Positions 1 through 7,799 of a stretch of DNA of 18,849 nucleotides are shown here, in pieces. Every line of letters begins with the position of its first letter. Positions within the stretch are counted from its first letter, which is position 1. Below the pieces are notes generated by a model. The model saw only the letters and a list, made by a program, of their open reading frames with translations, had not been told where the DNA came from and did no database searches. Location of the stretch: NCBI GenBank assembly GCA_038213005.1, contig JBBQTU010000058.1, forward strand, positions 1-18,849, in the 5' to 3' direction. Source of the DNA: JBBQTU01 sp038213005. GTDB lineage: Bacteria; Planctomycetota; Phycisphaerae; Tepidisphaerales; Tepidisphaeraceae. The position numbers were made by a program, and so were the translations under genes.

Positions 1-3000
1 GTTGCTGTTGCTGTTATTGTTGTTGTTTGAACCGTTGTTCCCGAATCCACCCGTGTCGCCCGGGTCGATGTTGGGCATCTCGATAATCAGATCGGTGATG
101 TCATAGACGCGGGTCGTGACAGCGCCGCTGAGGGCCGTCGCGGTCGAGACGGTGATGACGCCGTCGTCCACCGTGTAGATCACGGCGTTGGTCGGGTCGG
201 TGCTGACCGAATCGAGGACGGTCTGCAGAACCTTGGAGAACTTCACATCGCGAAGGCGGACGTTGACCGTGGCGGTGCGATCAACCTGCGCCGCCTCCAG
301 TGCCTTCCAGTTCACGAAGATGTTGGAACCGCTGACATCACGAAGGAAATCCATGACATCGCCGAGTTGGGCGTTCTCCAGCTTCACTTCAGGCAATGCC
401 TTATCGAGCTGCGCCTGAACAACGCGGTCGGCTTCCTTCAGACCGCGTTCATCCTCGACCAGCCGATCTCGCGAATCGCTGATATCGGGCCAGTTGGACG
501 GATATCGGTAGATGTCATCGTAAGGAATTGTCTTTTCTTCGGCCTGATTGAGCTGCTTGCGGAGCTCAACGCTGAATCGCTCGCGATACTGTCGCTGCGT
601 CGCCAGGATCGCTCGGTCCTCAACCAGCGGCCTCACGCTTGTGGCGTAGGCGTTCTCTGGATCGAGCCGGAGAATCTGGTCGAGCGTGGCCAGCGCCTGA
701 ACGTAGTCATCGTGGCCGATGTAGGTGCGGGTCTGGCGAATCAGTTCGGTGACCGTGCTGTCGCGTTCCTTCCGCTCGAGGGCCGAACGGTCATTCTGGC
801 GTTTGATGGCTTCAGTGGCCCGGGCCTGGGCAGCCTGCTTATCGTAACCTTCCCTGCCGGCCGCGATCTCCTGGCTCGTCTGCGCCACCTGGGCATTGAG
901 CCCGCGCAGTTCGTCCTGTGTGAAGAGATTGGGGTCGCGGTCGCGGGCGAGCCTGGCGTTCTGCACGGCCAGTTCAGCGCCGGAGAAGTTGCTGGCGTCC
1001 TTGGCGGCATTGGCGTTCTCAATTGCCGTGTTGAAGTCGTAGACGATCTGCTCGCGACGAGCCTTGTTGATCTTTTCGACGCCGATCAGCAGCGAAGTGG
1101 GCTGCTGGGCGCGGCCCTGCAGCGTCAGCAGTTCGTTGCGACCTGCAACCGCCTGCTGGTTCTCAGGGTCAACCGAAGCGGCCTTGGAATAAAGCTCGCC
1201 GGCCTCGACTTCCCGGCCGGCTTTGCGGGCTGCGTCGCCCTGCTCGACCAGCGACTGGGCTTCGTACTTGCGGGCCTGAGCGCGAATCTGCTCCATCTGG
1301 GCGGTGGCTGCAAGGTCGGCCGTGGCGGTCGAAACCGCAGGCGTCACCGGAGCCTCTGCCGAAGGAGTCACTGGCGTGACGGCAACGGGAGTCTCACCGG
1401 CGGGGACGACGGGCACCACCACTACAGCCGTACCGGCTCCAGCGGCCGCAGCATTCTGGGCGGCTTTCTCGGTGGCCTCGATGGCCTTCCTGGCATCAGC
1501 CTGTTCCTTGCGATCCATACGGGCCAGGTAAGTGGCCGACGAGTCTTCAAAGACGCCAGACTTGTAACCGGCGTCCTGGGCCGCGACGAAGCTCGCGCGG
1601 GCTGCGATCCAGTCGCCCTTGCGATACTGTTCCTTCGCCTGCGTATAGAATTCTTTGGCGGCAGTCTGCCGGGTGGTCGCGGAGGCCTTCTGCTCTTCAG
1701 CAGCCTTGGCGGCAGCCAGCTTGTCCTCGTCGGCCTTTGCCTTCGCGGCAACCTTGTCGGCGTTGGCAGTCTGATCGGCGGCGAGCTTGTCGGCCTTCGC
1801 CTTGGCGGCGAGTTCTTCCTTGTCGGTTTCGCTCAGCATCTTCGCGGCAGTGGCCTCAAAGATACCTGACTTGAAGCCGCCTTCATCGGCGGCCTTGAAG
1901 TTGGTGCGGGCGGCGGCATAATCGCCCTTGTGCAGGGCGTCCAGACCATCCTTATAGAGCTGGCGCGACGCAGCCTGACGAGTCGTTGCCGCAGCCTTCT
2001 GCTCCTGTGTGGCATTGGCGGCGGCGAGCTTTTCCTGCTCGGCCTTAGCCTTCAGTTCGGCCTCGTCGGCCTTCTTCTGATCGGCGGCGGCCTTAGCCTG
2101 TGCGTCGACCTGCAACTTGGCGGCCTTGTCGGCGGCCTTCTGCTCCTGGCGGTCGGTCTGGACAAGCATCTGGGCGGGCGAATCTTCAGAGAGGCCAGCC
2201 TTGTAACCGGAATCGACGGCAGCCTTAAAGCTGACGCGGGCAGCAGCGTAGTCGCCCTGCTTCAGAGCCGCGAGACCGTCCTTATATGACAGGGCCGCGG
2301 CGGCCCGACGGGTCGTGGCGGCAGCCTTGTCCTGCTCGGCGGCAGCCTTGGCCTGGGCGTCGCTCGCTGCCTTGGCTTCATCGGCCTTGGCTTGATCGAC
2401 TTTGGCCTGGTCGACCGGAGCTGCGGCGGCAGTCTTCTGATCAATCTTCTTGAGGAAATCGGCCGGACTGGTCTGGAACACCGGCGCCTTGAAACCGGCA
2501 GCCTGCAGCTTCTCAAACACTGGCTTGGCGGCAGCGTAGTTGCCGGCGTCGTAGTCAACCTTGGCCTGGACGTATTCGGCTTTGGTTGCCTGCTCCGCAG
2601 CCTTGGCTGTTGCTTCAGCGTCGGTGGCAGTCGCCGCTACAGCGGCCGCAGCAGCGTCGCTCGCGTCCTTGGCCTGGTCGGCGGGAGCGGCGGGAGCGGC
2701 CGCAGTCTTCTGATCGATTTTCTTGAGGAACTCGCTGGGCCCGGTCTGGAACAGCGGGGCTTTGAAGCCGGCGGCCTGCAGTTTCTCGAATGCGGGCTTG
2801 GCGGCAGCGTAGTTGCCGGCGTCGAAGTCGGCCTTCGCCTGAATGTATTCGGCCTTCTGCTCGGCCTTGGCCTGGTCCTGCATGCTGCTGACCAGCGCCA
2901 TCTGCTCGTGGGCCTTCTGACGCGTGCCGTCATCGGCGTACTTGGCGTCAGCAGCCTTCTTGTACAGGTTGCGGGCGTCATCGAGCTTGCCGGCCTTGAG

Positions 3001-3438
3001 CGAGTCTTCGCCCTGACCGAACAAGGCGCGCGCATCTTGACGGGCGGCGACAGCCTTCTCGGTATCGGCAGTCATGGAAGCCAGCTTCTTCTGGTCACTG
3101 CCCGAGAGATTCTCGGTCTTGACCTGGGCGAGCGTGGCTTTGGCCTCTTCGTACTGGCCGGACTTGTATTGCGAAATGCCTTGCAGGAGCAGATCCGCAT
3201 CACTGGACACTGCGGCGTCCAGCGACAGCGGACGTGCCGGAGCCGCCGCGCCTTGCGCAGCGTCTTCGGCATAGAGTCGGCTGAAGGTTACCGATGCGAT
3301 AGAGACAGTCGTGGCAACGGCAAGCCCGATGGCTGCCGCGCGACGCTGCGCCCTGGCGCGGTCGGAAGACTGGGCAGCCACGGGGGCCGCCGGAATTTCA
3401 GAAGAAGAGGACTTGAGGCTCGAGCGATTCAGCAACAC
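1..3438 (-). CDS. Exported TPR-like repeat protein with STN/secretin N-domain (3' end outside window)
   Basis: The minus strand is open in one frame from GTG at 3438 to base 1, giving at least 1146 codons with no stop. The start has AAAGGAGG seven bases upstream. Residues 1-58 have a basic stretch (RAQRR) and a hydrophobic run ending LYA-ED, a likely Sec signal. Residues 60-190 are TPR-like. Two near-identical repeats start at residues 195 and 286 (KAEY-QAK-D-DAGNYAAAK core). Three further repeats sit near 386, 496 and 599 (YKDGL-ALKQGDYAAAR-like), joined by Ala/Lys/Glu-rich helical arms. A Pro/Val/Thr linker lies near 668-705 and more TPR-like helices follow. Residues about 1011-1125 resemble an STN/secretin N0 domain (PEVKLENAQLGDVMDFLRDV, later TRVYDITDLI), then a Gly/Asn/Ser linker. 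Secretins form outer-membrane channels of type II secretion or type IV pili. The channel domain would lie beyond the window, so pore function is inferred. The domain reading is fairly sure; the exact system is not. Confidence 0.85.
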   Translation of the reverse strand, partial: MLLNRSSLKSSSSEIPAAPVAAQSSDRARAQRRAAAIGLAVATTVSIASVTFSRLYAEDAAQGAAAPARPLSLDAAVSSDADLLLQGISQYKSGQYEEAKATLAQVKTENLSGSDQKKLASMTADTEKAVAARQDARALFGQGEDSLKAGKLDDARNLYKKAADAKYADDGTRQKAHEQMALVSSMQDQAKAEQKAEYIQAKADFDAGNYAAAKPAFEKLQAAGFKAPLFQTGPSEFLKKIDQKTAAAPAAPADQAKDASDAAAAAVAATATDAEATAKAAEQATKAEYVQAKVDYDAGNYAAAKPVFEKLQAAGFKAPVFQTSPADFLKKIDQKTAAAAPVDQAKVDQAKADEAKAASDAQAKAAAEQDKAAATTRRAAAALSYKDGLAALKQGDYAAARVSFKAAVDSGYKAGLSEDSPAQMLVQTDRQEQKAADKAAKLQVDAQAKAAADQKKADEAELKAKAEQEKLAAANATQEQKAAATTRQAASRQLYKDGLDALHKGDYAAARTNFKAADEGGFKSGIFEATAAKMLSETDKEELAAKAKADKLAADQTANADKVAAKAKADEDKLAAAKAAEEQKASATTRQTAAKEFYTQAKEQYRKGDWIAARASFVAAQDAGYKSGVFEDSSATYLARMDRKEQADARKAIEATEKAAQNAAAAGAGTAVVVVPVVPAGETPVAVTPVTPSAEAPVTPAVSTATADLAATAQMEQIRAQARKYEAQSLVEQGDAARKAGREVEAGELYSKAASVDPENQQAVAGRNELLTLQGRAQQPTSLLIGVEKINKARREQIVYDFNTAIENANAAKDASNFSGAELAVQNARLARDRDPNLFTQDELRGLNAQVAQTSQEIAAGREGYDKQAAQARATEAIKRQNDRSALERKERDSTVTELIRQTRTYIGHDDYVQALATLDQILRLDPENAYATSVRPLVEDRAILATQRQYRERFSVELRKQLNQAEEKTIPYDDIYRYPSNWPDISDSRDRLVEDERGLKEADRVVQAQLDKALPEVKLENAQLGDVMDFLRDVSGSNIFVNWKALEAAQVDRTATVNVRLRDVKFSKVLQTVLDSVSTDPTNAVIYTVDDGVITVSTATALSGAVTTRVYDITDLIIEMPNIDPGDTGGFGNNGSNNNNNSNSN

Positions 3439-3807
3439 GACGCTCCTCCTTTACCATTGCGATCTGGTCTCAACGTCGAAGATCGAAACGCCGAACGGGC
3501 AAAAGCTCGCGCGGACAACTCGTTTCGATCGACCGGGAGCGAAGCGTTATGCGAATTGATTATGTGCATAGCCTGCTTCCCGCAGCCACCCATTACGAAT
3601 GAGTGGCCGATCGACTGCCTCTACCGGCGGCAGCCCTGCCGGCCTGGAACCACACACCCCGAAAGGTCTGCGGCCTGCGTCGCCCGATAGCCACCGGGCC
3701 ACTGGATAAGCCAGACTCTTATCCGCACTATGTTCAGCCACAAAAAAGGCCGCGAACACCCTGCCCTAAATGCAGCAAAACTCTCTGCCTTTCGGCAGAC
3801 GGTCAGC
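3439..3807 (-). promoter_or_regulatory. Long, hairpin-rich 5' leader of the secretin-like gene; no gene seen
   Basis: No convincing coding region lies here. If the promoter at 3808-3836 is used, the RNA starts with a stable hairpin, TCTGCC-GAAA-GGCAGA (3799-3784), carrying a GNRA loop. Next come GATAAG...CTTATC (about 3724-3706), CCCG...CGGG, and a GC-rich palindrome with GGCA-GGGC-TGCC in its core (about 3643-3632). The ribosome site AAAGGAGG is at the far end. Such a leader could be a regulatory RNA. I do not recognise a riboswitch class; there is only loose likeness to c-di-GMP-I segments. The first hairpin also lies in the upstream region of divergent pheA. Confidence 0.3.
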
Positions 3808-3836
3808 ATCCTAAGCGAACTGAACAAATCTTGCAA
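3808..3836 (-). promoter_or_regulatory. Probable sigma70-type promoter of the secretin-like gene
   Basis: Read on the minus strand, TTGCAA (3836-3831) and TAGGAT (3813-3808) are separated by 17 bases. This fits a -35/-10 pair (TTGACA/TATAAT) pointing toward the gene starting at 3438. Transcription would begin near 3800 and leave a leader of about 360 nt. A promoter nearer the gene cannot be excluded. Confidence 0.45.
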
Positions 3837-3859
3837 ACAAAAACAGGTCCATCTTTGAC

Positions 3860-3876
3860 CCGCATCACGGATGCGG
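3860..3876 (+). promoter_or_regulatory. Hairpin just upstream of the pheA ribosome binding site
   Basis: CCGCATC-ACG-GATGCGG is a perfect 7-bp inverted repeat with a 3-base loop. It ends about five bases before the Shine-Dalgarno-like AAGGGTGG (3881-3888). Its position would allow translational control or an operator role. No leader peptide rich in Phe codons was seen, so classical attenuation is not supported. Confidence 0.3.
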
Positions 3877-3894
3877 CTAAAAGGGTGGACTGAT

Positions 3895-4989
3895 ATGCCA
3901 CAATCCGATTCCTCACTACCGCCCCTGGACGAACTGCGTCGGCAAATCGACGAGCTGGACACCGCCATCGTCGAATTGCTTAACCGCCGCGCCGAAGTGG
4001 TTGTAAAGGTCGGGAAACTCAAGCAGCAGTCCAACGCGCCGATCTATGCGCCGGACCGCGAACGCGCGGTTCTGGACCGCATCCGTCGCCTGAACCACGG
4101 CCCACTGCCCGATCGCTGCCTCGACGCCGTCTACCGAGAATTGATGAGCGGGTCGTTCGCCCTTGAGAGGCCGCTGCGCATCGGGTTTCTGGGTCCCGAA
4201 GGCTCCTTCTCCCACGCCGCGGCGGTCCGTAAGTTTGGGTCTTCGGTGGAATACGTCCCGCTGATCGACATCGCATCGGTCTTCTCCGAAGTTGCCCTTT
4301 CGCACATCGACCACGGACTGGTGCCGGTGGAGAACTCCATCGGAGGCGGGATCGTCGACACATTGGACGCGTTCCTTACCAGTTCGGCGCGCATCTGCGC
4401 CGAAGTACTAATCAACATCCATCATAACGTGCTGGCCAAGGAGCCATGGGAGAAGATCACCCGCATCTACTCCAAGCCCGAGGTTTTTGCGCAGTGCCGC
4501 AACTGGCTGTCAGCCGTCGCCAAGGATCGCGACATCCAGGCCGCCGCGAGCACCAGTCGCGCAGCGGAACTGGCGGCCTCGGAGCCGGGCACGGCCGCCA
4601 TCGGCGCCGCCGTGGCTGGAAAAATCTACGATCTGGAACTCCTCTTCGAAAACATCGAGGACAATCCCGACAACATCACGCGGTTCTTCGTGATAGGGCG
4701 GGAATCCTCCAAGCGCTCCGGTGACGACAAGACTGCCATCATGTTCACCACCGCACACAAGCCTGGCGCCCTGGCCGAAGTGCTCGACGTCTTCCGCGAT
4801 AACGGCATCAACCTCACGGACATCGAAAAACGCCCCAGCAAGAAGGTGAACTGGGAATACTACTTCTTCATCGACGCCGTGGGCCACGCCAACGACCCGG
4901 CCGTACAGAAGTCCATGGAGGAAGCGCGCGAGCACTGCCTGCAACTGACGGTTCTGGGCAGCTATCCGCGAGCCTCCGAGGTGCTCTGA
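3895..4989 (+). CDS. pheA: Bifunctional chorismate mutase / prephenate dehydratase (P-protein)
   Basis: This 364-residue cytoplasmic enzyme converts chorismate to prephenate and then to phenylpyruvate in phenylalanine synthesis. Residues about 9-88 are an AroQ-type chorismate mutase (LRRQIDELDTAIVELLNRR, later APDRERAVLDRI). Residues about 96-271 are prephenate dehydratase, with GPEGSFSHAA at 100, VPVENSIGGG at 143 and the DNITRFFVI signature near 259. Residues about 284-357 are an ACT domain (HKPGALAEVLDVF, GINLTDIEKRPSK) expected to bind phenylalanine for feedback inhibition. ATG 3895 is preferred because AAGGGTGG lies seven bases upstream; an in-frame ATG at 3871 lacks a ribosome site and adds residues outside the family core. 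Length and domain order match usual P-proteins. It is divergent from the secretin-like gene, with no co-transcribed neighbour. Confidence 0.96.
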   Translation: MPQSDSSLPPLDELRRQIDELDTAIVELLNRRAEVVVKVGKLKQQSNAPIYAPDRERAVLDRIRRLNHGPLPDRCLDAVYRELMSGSFALERPLRIGFLGPEGSFSHAAAVRKFGSSVEYVPLIDIASVFSEVALSHIDHGLVPVENSIGGGIVDTLDAFLTSSARICAEVLINIHHNVLAKEPWEKITRIYSKPEVFAQCRNWLSAVAKDRDIQAAASTSRAAELAASEPGTAAIGAAVAGKIYDLELLFENIEDNPDNITRFFVIGRESSKRSGDDKTAIMFTTAHKPGALAEVLDVFRDNGINLTDIEKRPSKKVNWEYYFFIDAVGHANDPAVQKSMEEAREHCLQLTVLGSYPRASEVL

Positions 4990-5001
4990 TCCCCTGGTGA
5001 G

Positions 5002-5086
5002 CCGTGTTTTCCGGTGCGCAGGGCCAATTCGCCATGCCGGGGAGCAGCCTGAGCCCGCTGGTCCGTGTTTCCCGGTGCGCAGGGCC
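5002..5086. repeat. Imperfect 24-bp direct repeat downstream of pheA
   Basis: CCGTGTTTTCCGGTGCGCAG plus GGCC (5002-5025) recurs at 5063-5086 with one substitution, 61 bases apart. The similarity extends a few bases on both sides (GGT before, nearly -CTC after). No hairpin or T-run typical of a terminator was seen. Confidence 0.6.
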
Positions 5087-5153
5087 GACTCAACTTCCCG
5101 AGGCGTTCGCAGCAGCATCCGCCCGCGCGACACTATCGGGACGGGGCGCGACA

Positions 5154-5531
5154 TTACCGAGACGGAACTCGCTCAAACGCGCGGACCTTCACCGCGATAT
5201 CCTGAAAGTCATCGGTTTCGTGAAACAAACTGCTCAAATACTGCGGCACCAGGTCTGAAGGGTCGGCCCAGTGCGTGTGGGATTGGACGAGGTAGACCCG
5301 GCGATACCCGGCAGCTTTGATGAACGAGGGCTGATGCAGATTCCACCAGGAACGGGTGCAGCCGAAGCACTGGCCGTGATCTGCGCGGGATGCGTGGGAT
5401 GGTCCTGTGCGGGCGGGGACGCCGCGCACTTCGGCGAGCGCGTCCGTTTCAGGTGGAGCGTGTGTGAATCGGCCGCAGGATGGGAAGGAACTGGCGGGAT
5501 TGGGGCGGAGTCGGGATCGCTGGCAATCTGC
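5154..5531 (-). pseudogene. Unidentified coding remnant, C-terminal part only
   Basis: The frame is open from just below the TGA at 5532-5534 down to TAA at 5154-5156. The last 60 or so residues look truly coding, with balanced composition: HQPSFIKAAGYRRVYLVQ, then SHTHWADPSDLVPQYLSSLF, then HETDDFQDIAVKVRAFERV. No good start precedes them; only a GTG at 5429 without a clear ribosome site. The upstream half of the frame is Pro/Ser/Arg-rich and looks out of frame. I do not recognise the family. It shares its frame with the truncated gene at 5532-6128, separated by a single stop, which suggests a deletion joined the 5' part of one gene to the 3' part of another. The part between 4990 and 5153 shows only the direct repeat. 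Confidence 0.3.
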
Positions 5532-6128
5532 TCACGATGGGATTCGAGCAGCGTCTGGTGGGGTCTGGATTCTATGATGCGCCCGATCGGGCCGAATCGG
5601 TCGGGATGACGGTGTGACAACGCCTCCGTTGTCCACCTTGATCTGCGGATAGCCCCCGCCGCTGTAACCGTGATACACGGTGGCTCCGCCGTCGTTGGTC
5701 CACGCCGTACCTGGCGCAAAGGCGCTGACGGTGGTCAATGCACCGCCACTGCCGGTGACGATCGTTTGATTGCTGCCCGGAGGGGTGTTGGCATAGGTGT
5801 TGCCGCGAAACGTCACCAGGCCCTGATTATTGAGCGTGGGCGACGACAGGTCGTTGTAGGTTAGCGTGGTGTCAGCGATGGGAACCAGCGGGCCAACCCC
5901 GGCCGGGGCTCGATAAAGCGCCAGCACCGGCCTCTGGAGTAGCGCCGCGAACGCCACCTCGCTGGCATTGTTGATCGCCGGTGGCGTGAATTGGCGGAAA
6001 GGCGACGGCGAGAAAGTATCGGCGACATCCTCGTAGCTGATCACCCCATAGGAAAACGATGCCAGCGCCGCCGATGAAACCCACGACAGAACGGCCGCGG
6101 ATGATGCGGCAAGAACCAATGACTTCAT
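5532..6128 (-). pseudogene. Secreted NxxG-repeat protein (DUF7453-like), probably truncated
   Basis: ATG at 6128 follows GGAGGG ten bases upstream. Residues 1-24 form a signal peptide (MKSLVLAASSAAVLSWVSSA, then ALA-S). The mature part has spaced motifs of the kind INNASEVAFAA and LNNQGLVTFRG, plus phrases such as IADTTLTYNDLSSPTLNNQG. These fit planctomycete exported proteins with repeated N-x-x-G-x-V-x-F units, which are commonly much longer and end in a sorting signal. Here recognisable sequence stops near residue 172 (KVDNGGVVT), and about 26 Arg/Pro-rich residues run to a stop. No transmembrane or PEP-CTERM tail follows. I read it as a gene broken by deletion, though a short secreted product is possible. 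The function of the family is not known to me. Confidence 0.6.
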
Positions 6129-6175
6129 GACACGAACCCTCCAGAATGTCCACAGGTGTTAGAGCCCTTTGACCC

Positions 6176-6191
6176 GCCGTCTTGTGACGGC
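6176..6191 (-). promoter_or_regulatory. Leader hairpin upstream of the secreted-protein gene
   Basis: GCCGTC-TTGT-GACGGC is a perfect 6-bp stem about 50 bases before the ATG at 6128. A second small stem, GCGCA...TGCGC (6203-6218), lies next to it. They could fold in the 5' leader. No clear -35/-10 pair was found. Confidence 0.25.
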
Positions 6192-6314
6192 AGAATAATT
6201 TAGCGCACAAGTTTGCGCCGGCCAACCTGCGTGATCGGATTTTGCCTGATAGGAGATTTGATTCCGCGGGAGCGATCAGACTTGGCCGGGGATGAGGGGG
6301 TTTGGGGAGCGGGG

Positions 6315-6529
6315 ATGCGCCCATCGCACGTCGGAGACGTGCGCCGCGTGGAGCACGTCTTTGACGTGCTGTTTCGCGGGGGCAAGGCGGCGAGGGGAGG
6401 ACGTATGGTTGGCCCGGTGGTTTGGCCGATTGGGGGTTTGGCGTAGGCTGAGTCGGAAATGCGCCCCTCGTACGTCGGAGAGGTGCGCCACGTGGAGCAC
6501 GTCTTTGACGTGCTGTTTCGCGGGGACAA
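6315..6529. repeat. Two copies of a 71-bp double-hairpin repeat (REP-like family 1)
   Basis: Positions 6315-6385 and 6459-6529 are direct copies 144 bases apart with only a few mismatches. Each copy contains two adjacent palindromes. The first is GCACGTC-GGA-GACGTGC in copy 1 and decayed in copy 2. The second, AGCACGTC-TTT-GACGTGCT, is intact in both. Both stems share the heptamer GCACGTC. The spacing, conservation of the second stem and non-coding position fit a REP/BIME-like dispersed element between the 3' end of the UroD-like gene and the truncated gene. The stem sequence differs from the palindromes around the transposase at 12427. Confidence 0.75.
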
Positions 6530-6543
6530 GTGGCCGGGGCGGG

Positions 6544-7626
6544 TCAGTATTTGCCCAGTTCCAGGCCGCGGTCGACGAAGTAGCGGTAGGTGTCGAAGTT
6601 GACGGTCTGGGGGATGGAGTGGTCGCTGTGCAGGACGTAGCCGAAGCCCTTTTTGACCTGGGGGATCTTGGCTTCGAGTTCGGCGTCGATCTTTTTGCGG
6701 TCGTTGGTGTAGAGGACGCGGATGTCGATGCCGCCCATCAGGGAGAGGCGGTCGCCGAAGTTTTTGTGGATGCGGAGCAGGTCCATTCCTGCTTTCACCT
6801 CGATCACCTGGAGGCAGTCGATGCCGGCTTCGACCATGCCGGGGAGCAGGGGCTCAACGAAACCGCAGGAGTGCATGATGACGGGCATCTTGCGGGCGTG
6901 AGCGTGAGCGATGGTCTTTGTGTGGGCGGGCTGGATGATCTCGCGGTACATGGCCGGGGAGAGGAAGGGGCGCTCTTTGAAGCCCATGTCTTCGTAGTAC
7001 CAGATGCCGTCGGGCTGGCCTTCTTCCTGGAAGAGGATGTCCTGCAGTTGCAGCGAGAGGTTGGAGAGGGTGGCGACCATGTCCTTGATCCAGTCGGGAT
7101 CGTCCAGCATGCCCATGAGCATGTACTCGTGGCCGCAGATCGGGTGCATCAGCTCGAAGACGTTGACGCCAGACCAGCAGAAGAATCGTTCTTTGGCCTT
7201 TGCGGCGGCCTTGGCCTGGCGATAGACTTCGAAGTTGATGCGGCGGCGGTCTGGGGTGAGCTTGGGCTTGATGAGCTCTTCCCACTGCTCGCGGGCTTTG
7301 ACGCTGAAGTCAACGTGTTCGGGGGTGGCGTCGTGCTTCTTGTGGCGGCGGAGGATAGCGCCGTTGCCATCCTTCTGGAGGATGGTGTCTTCGGTTTCCT
7401 CGATGGTCTGGTTCTGGAAATCCAGGTCGGCGACCATGTTGAGCGGCCAGCAGGTTGACATGTCATAGGGGAATTGATCTTCAACCTGATGGTCCTTGCT
7501 GATGTGGCCCTGCTCGGTCCACTTGGCCGCGGTGTCGCCCCAGAAATGCTCGAACAGGCCGATGCGGTCCACCGGCTTACGCGCGAGAATCCGACCCATC
7601 CGCTCAAGACCTGTCATGGTGCTCAT
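6544..7626 (-). CDS. Uroporphyrinogen decarboxylase (URO-D) family protein, not HemE
   Basis: This is a 360-residue cytoplasmic protein of the URO-D/COG0407 superfamily, which also includes corrinoid and CoM methyltransferases of the MtaA type. The start ATG at 7626 has AGAGGA about seven bases upstream; an in-frame extension to 7728 has no ribosome site. The C-terminal half carries the family's His-Ser-Cys-Gly segment (H252-S-C254-G255, within MPVIMHSCGF), then EAGIDCLQVIEVKAGMDLL and DRLSLMGGIDIRVL. Those features are typical of the methyltransferase-like branch, where Cys/His may bind zinc. The HemE N-terminal substrate motif is not evident. No corrinoid protein gene lies nearby, so the substrate is unknown. 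It stands alone, with repeats downstream. Confidence 0.85.
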   Translation of the reverse strand: MSTMTGLERMGRILARKPVDRIGLFEHFWGDTAAKWTEQGHISKDHQVEDQFPYDMSTCWPLNMVADLDFQNQTIEETEDTILQKDGNGAILRRHKKHDATPEHVDFSVKAREQWEELIKPKLTPDRRRINFEVYRQAKAAAKAKERFFCWSGVNVFELMHPICGHEYMLMGMLDDPDWIKDMVATLSNLSLQLQDILFQEEGQPDGIWYYEDMGFKERPFLSPAMYREIIQPAHTKTIAHAHARKMPVIMHSCGFVEPLLPGMVEAGIDCLQVIEVKAGMDLLRIHKNFGDRLSLMGGIDIRVLYTNDRKKIDAELEAKIPQVKKGFGYVLHSDHSIPQTVNFDTYRYFVDRGLELGKY

Positions 7627-7763
7627 GGTGATTCCTCTGTGAAAAGCAGTCCGGGCATCCGTCAGGGGCGGCATCATACGGCGGGAGATGGCCGCAAGGC
7701 AAAGCGAAGCGGGGGAAGATGTCCACAATTGAGGTGGGCGGCATACGATTTGTTGTTAGGAAA

Positions 7764-7772
7764 TGTTATAAT
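7764..7772 (+). promoter_or_regulatory. Extended -10 promoter element of the antitoxin gene
   Basis: TGTTATAAT is a perfect TATAAT hexamer (7767-7772) preceded by TG one base earlier, the extended -10 form, which can work with a poor -35. It lies 27 bases before the ATG at 7800. Autoregulation by the encoded ribbon-helix-helix protein would be expected here but is not shown. Confidence 0.5.
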
Positions 7773-7799
7773 CGGATAGTCCTTCCAGAGGAGTCGATC

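Noticed and set aside
367..3690. Long plus-strand open frames at 367-1869 (500 codons) and 2392-3690 (432 codons)
   Set aside because: They are codon-aligned antisense shadows of the minus-strand secretin-like gene, whose GCC/AAG/CAG-rich codons seldom produce stops on the other strand. The Leu/Gly/Arg-rich translation has no recognisable domain and no ribosome site.
3601..3800. c-di-GMP-I (GEMM) riboswitch on the minus strand
   Set aside because: Segments such as ACGCAGGCC and GGCAGGGCTGCC look partly similar, but the conserved GCAAACC stretch and a GNRA-capped first helix in the right order are missing. Kept only as an unclassified structured leader.
3547..3893. Small overlapping ORFs in the divergent spacer (minus 3547-3759, plus 3603-3893)
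   Set aside because: No ribosome sites, no protein-like pattern, and they overlap each other and the hairpin-rich leader.
5271..5609. Plus-strand 112-codon ORF
   Set aside because: It lies opposite two minus-strand reading frames and crosses their junction; the minus strand has the signal peptide and coding-like segments.
6292..7458. Plus-strand 388-codon ORF
   Set aside because: Its first part is the 71-bp repeat in translation and the rest is antisense to the URO-D family gene.
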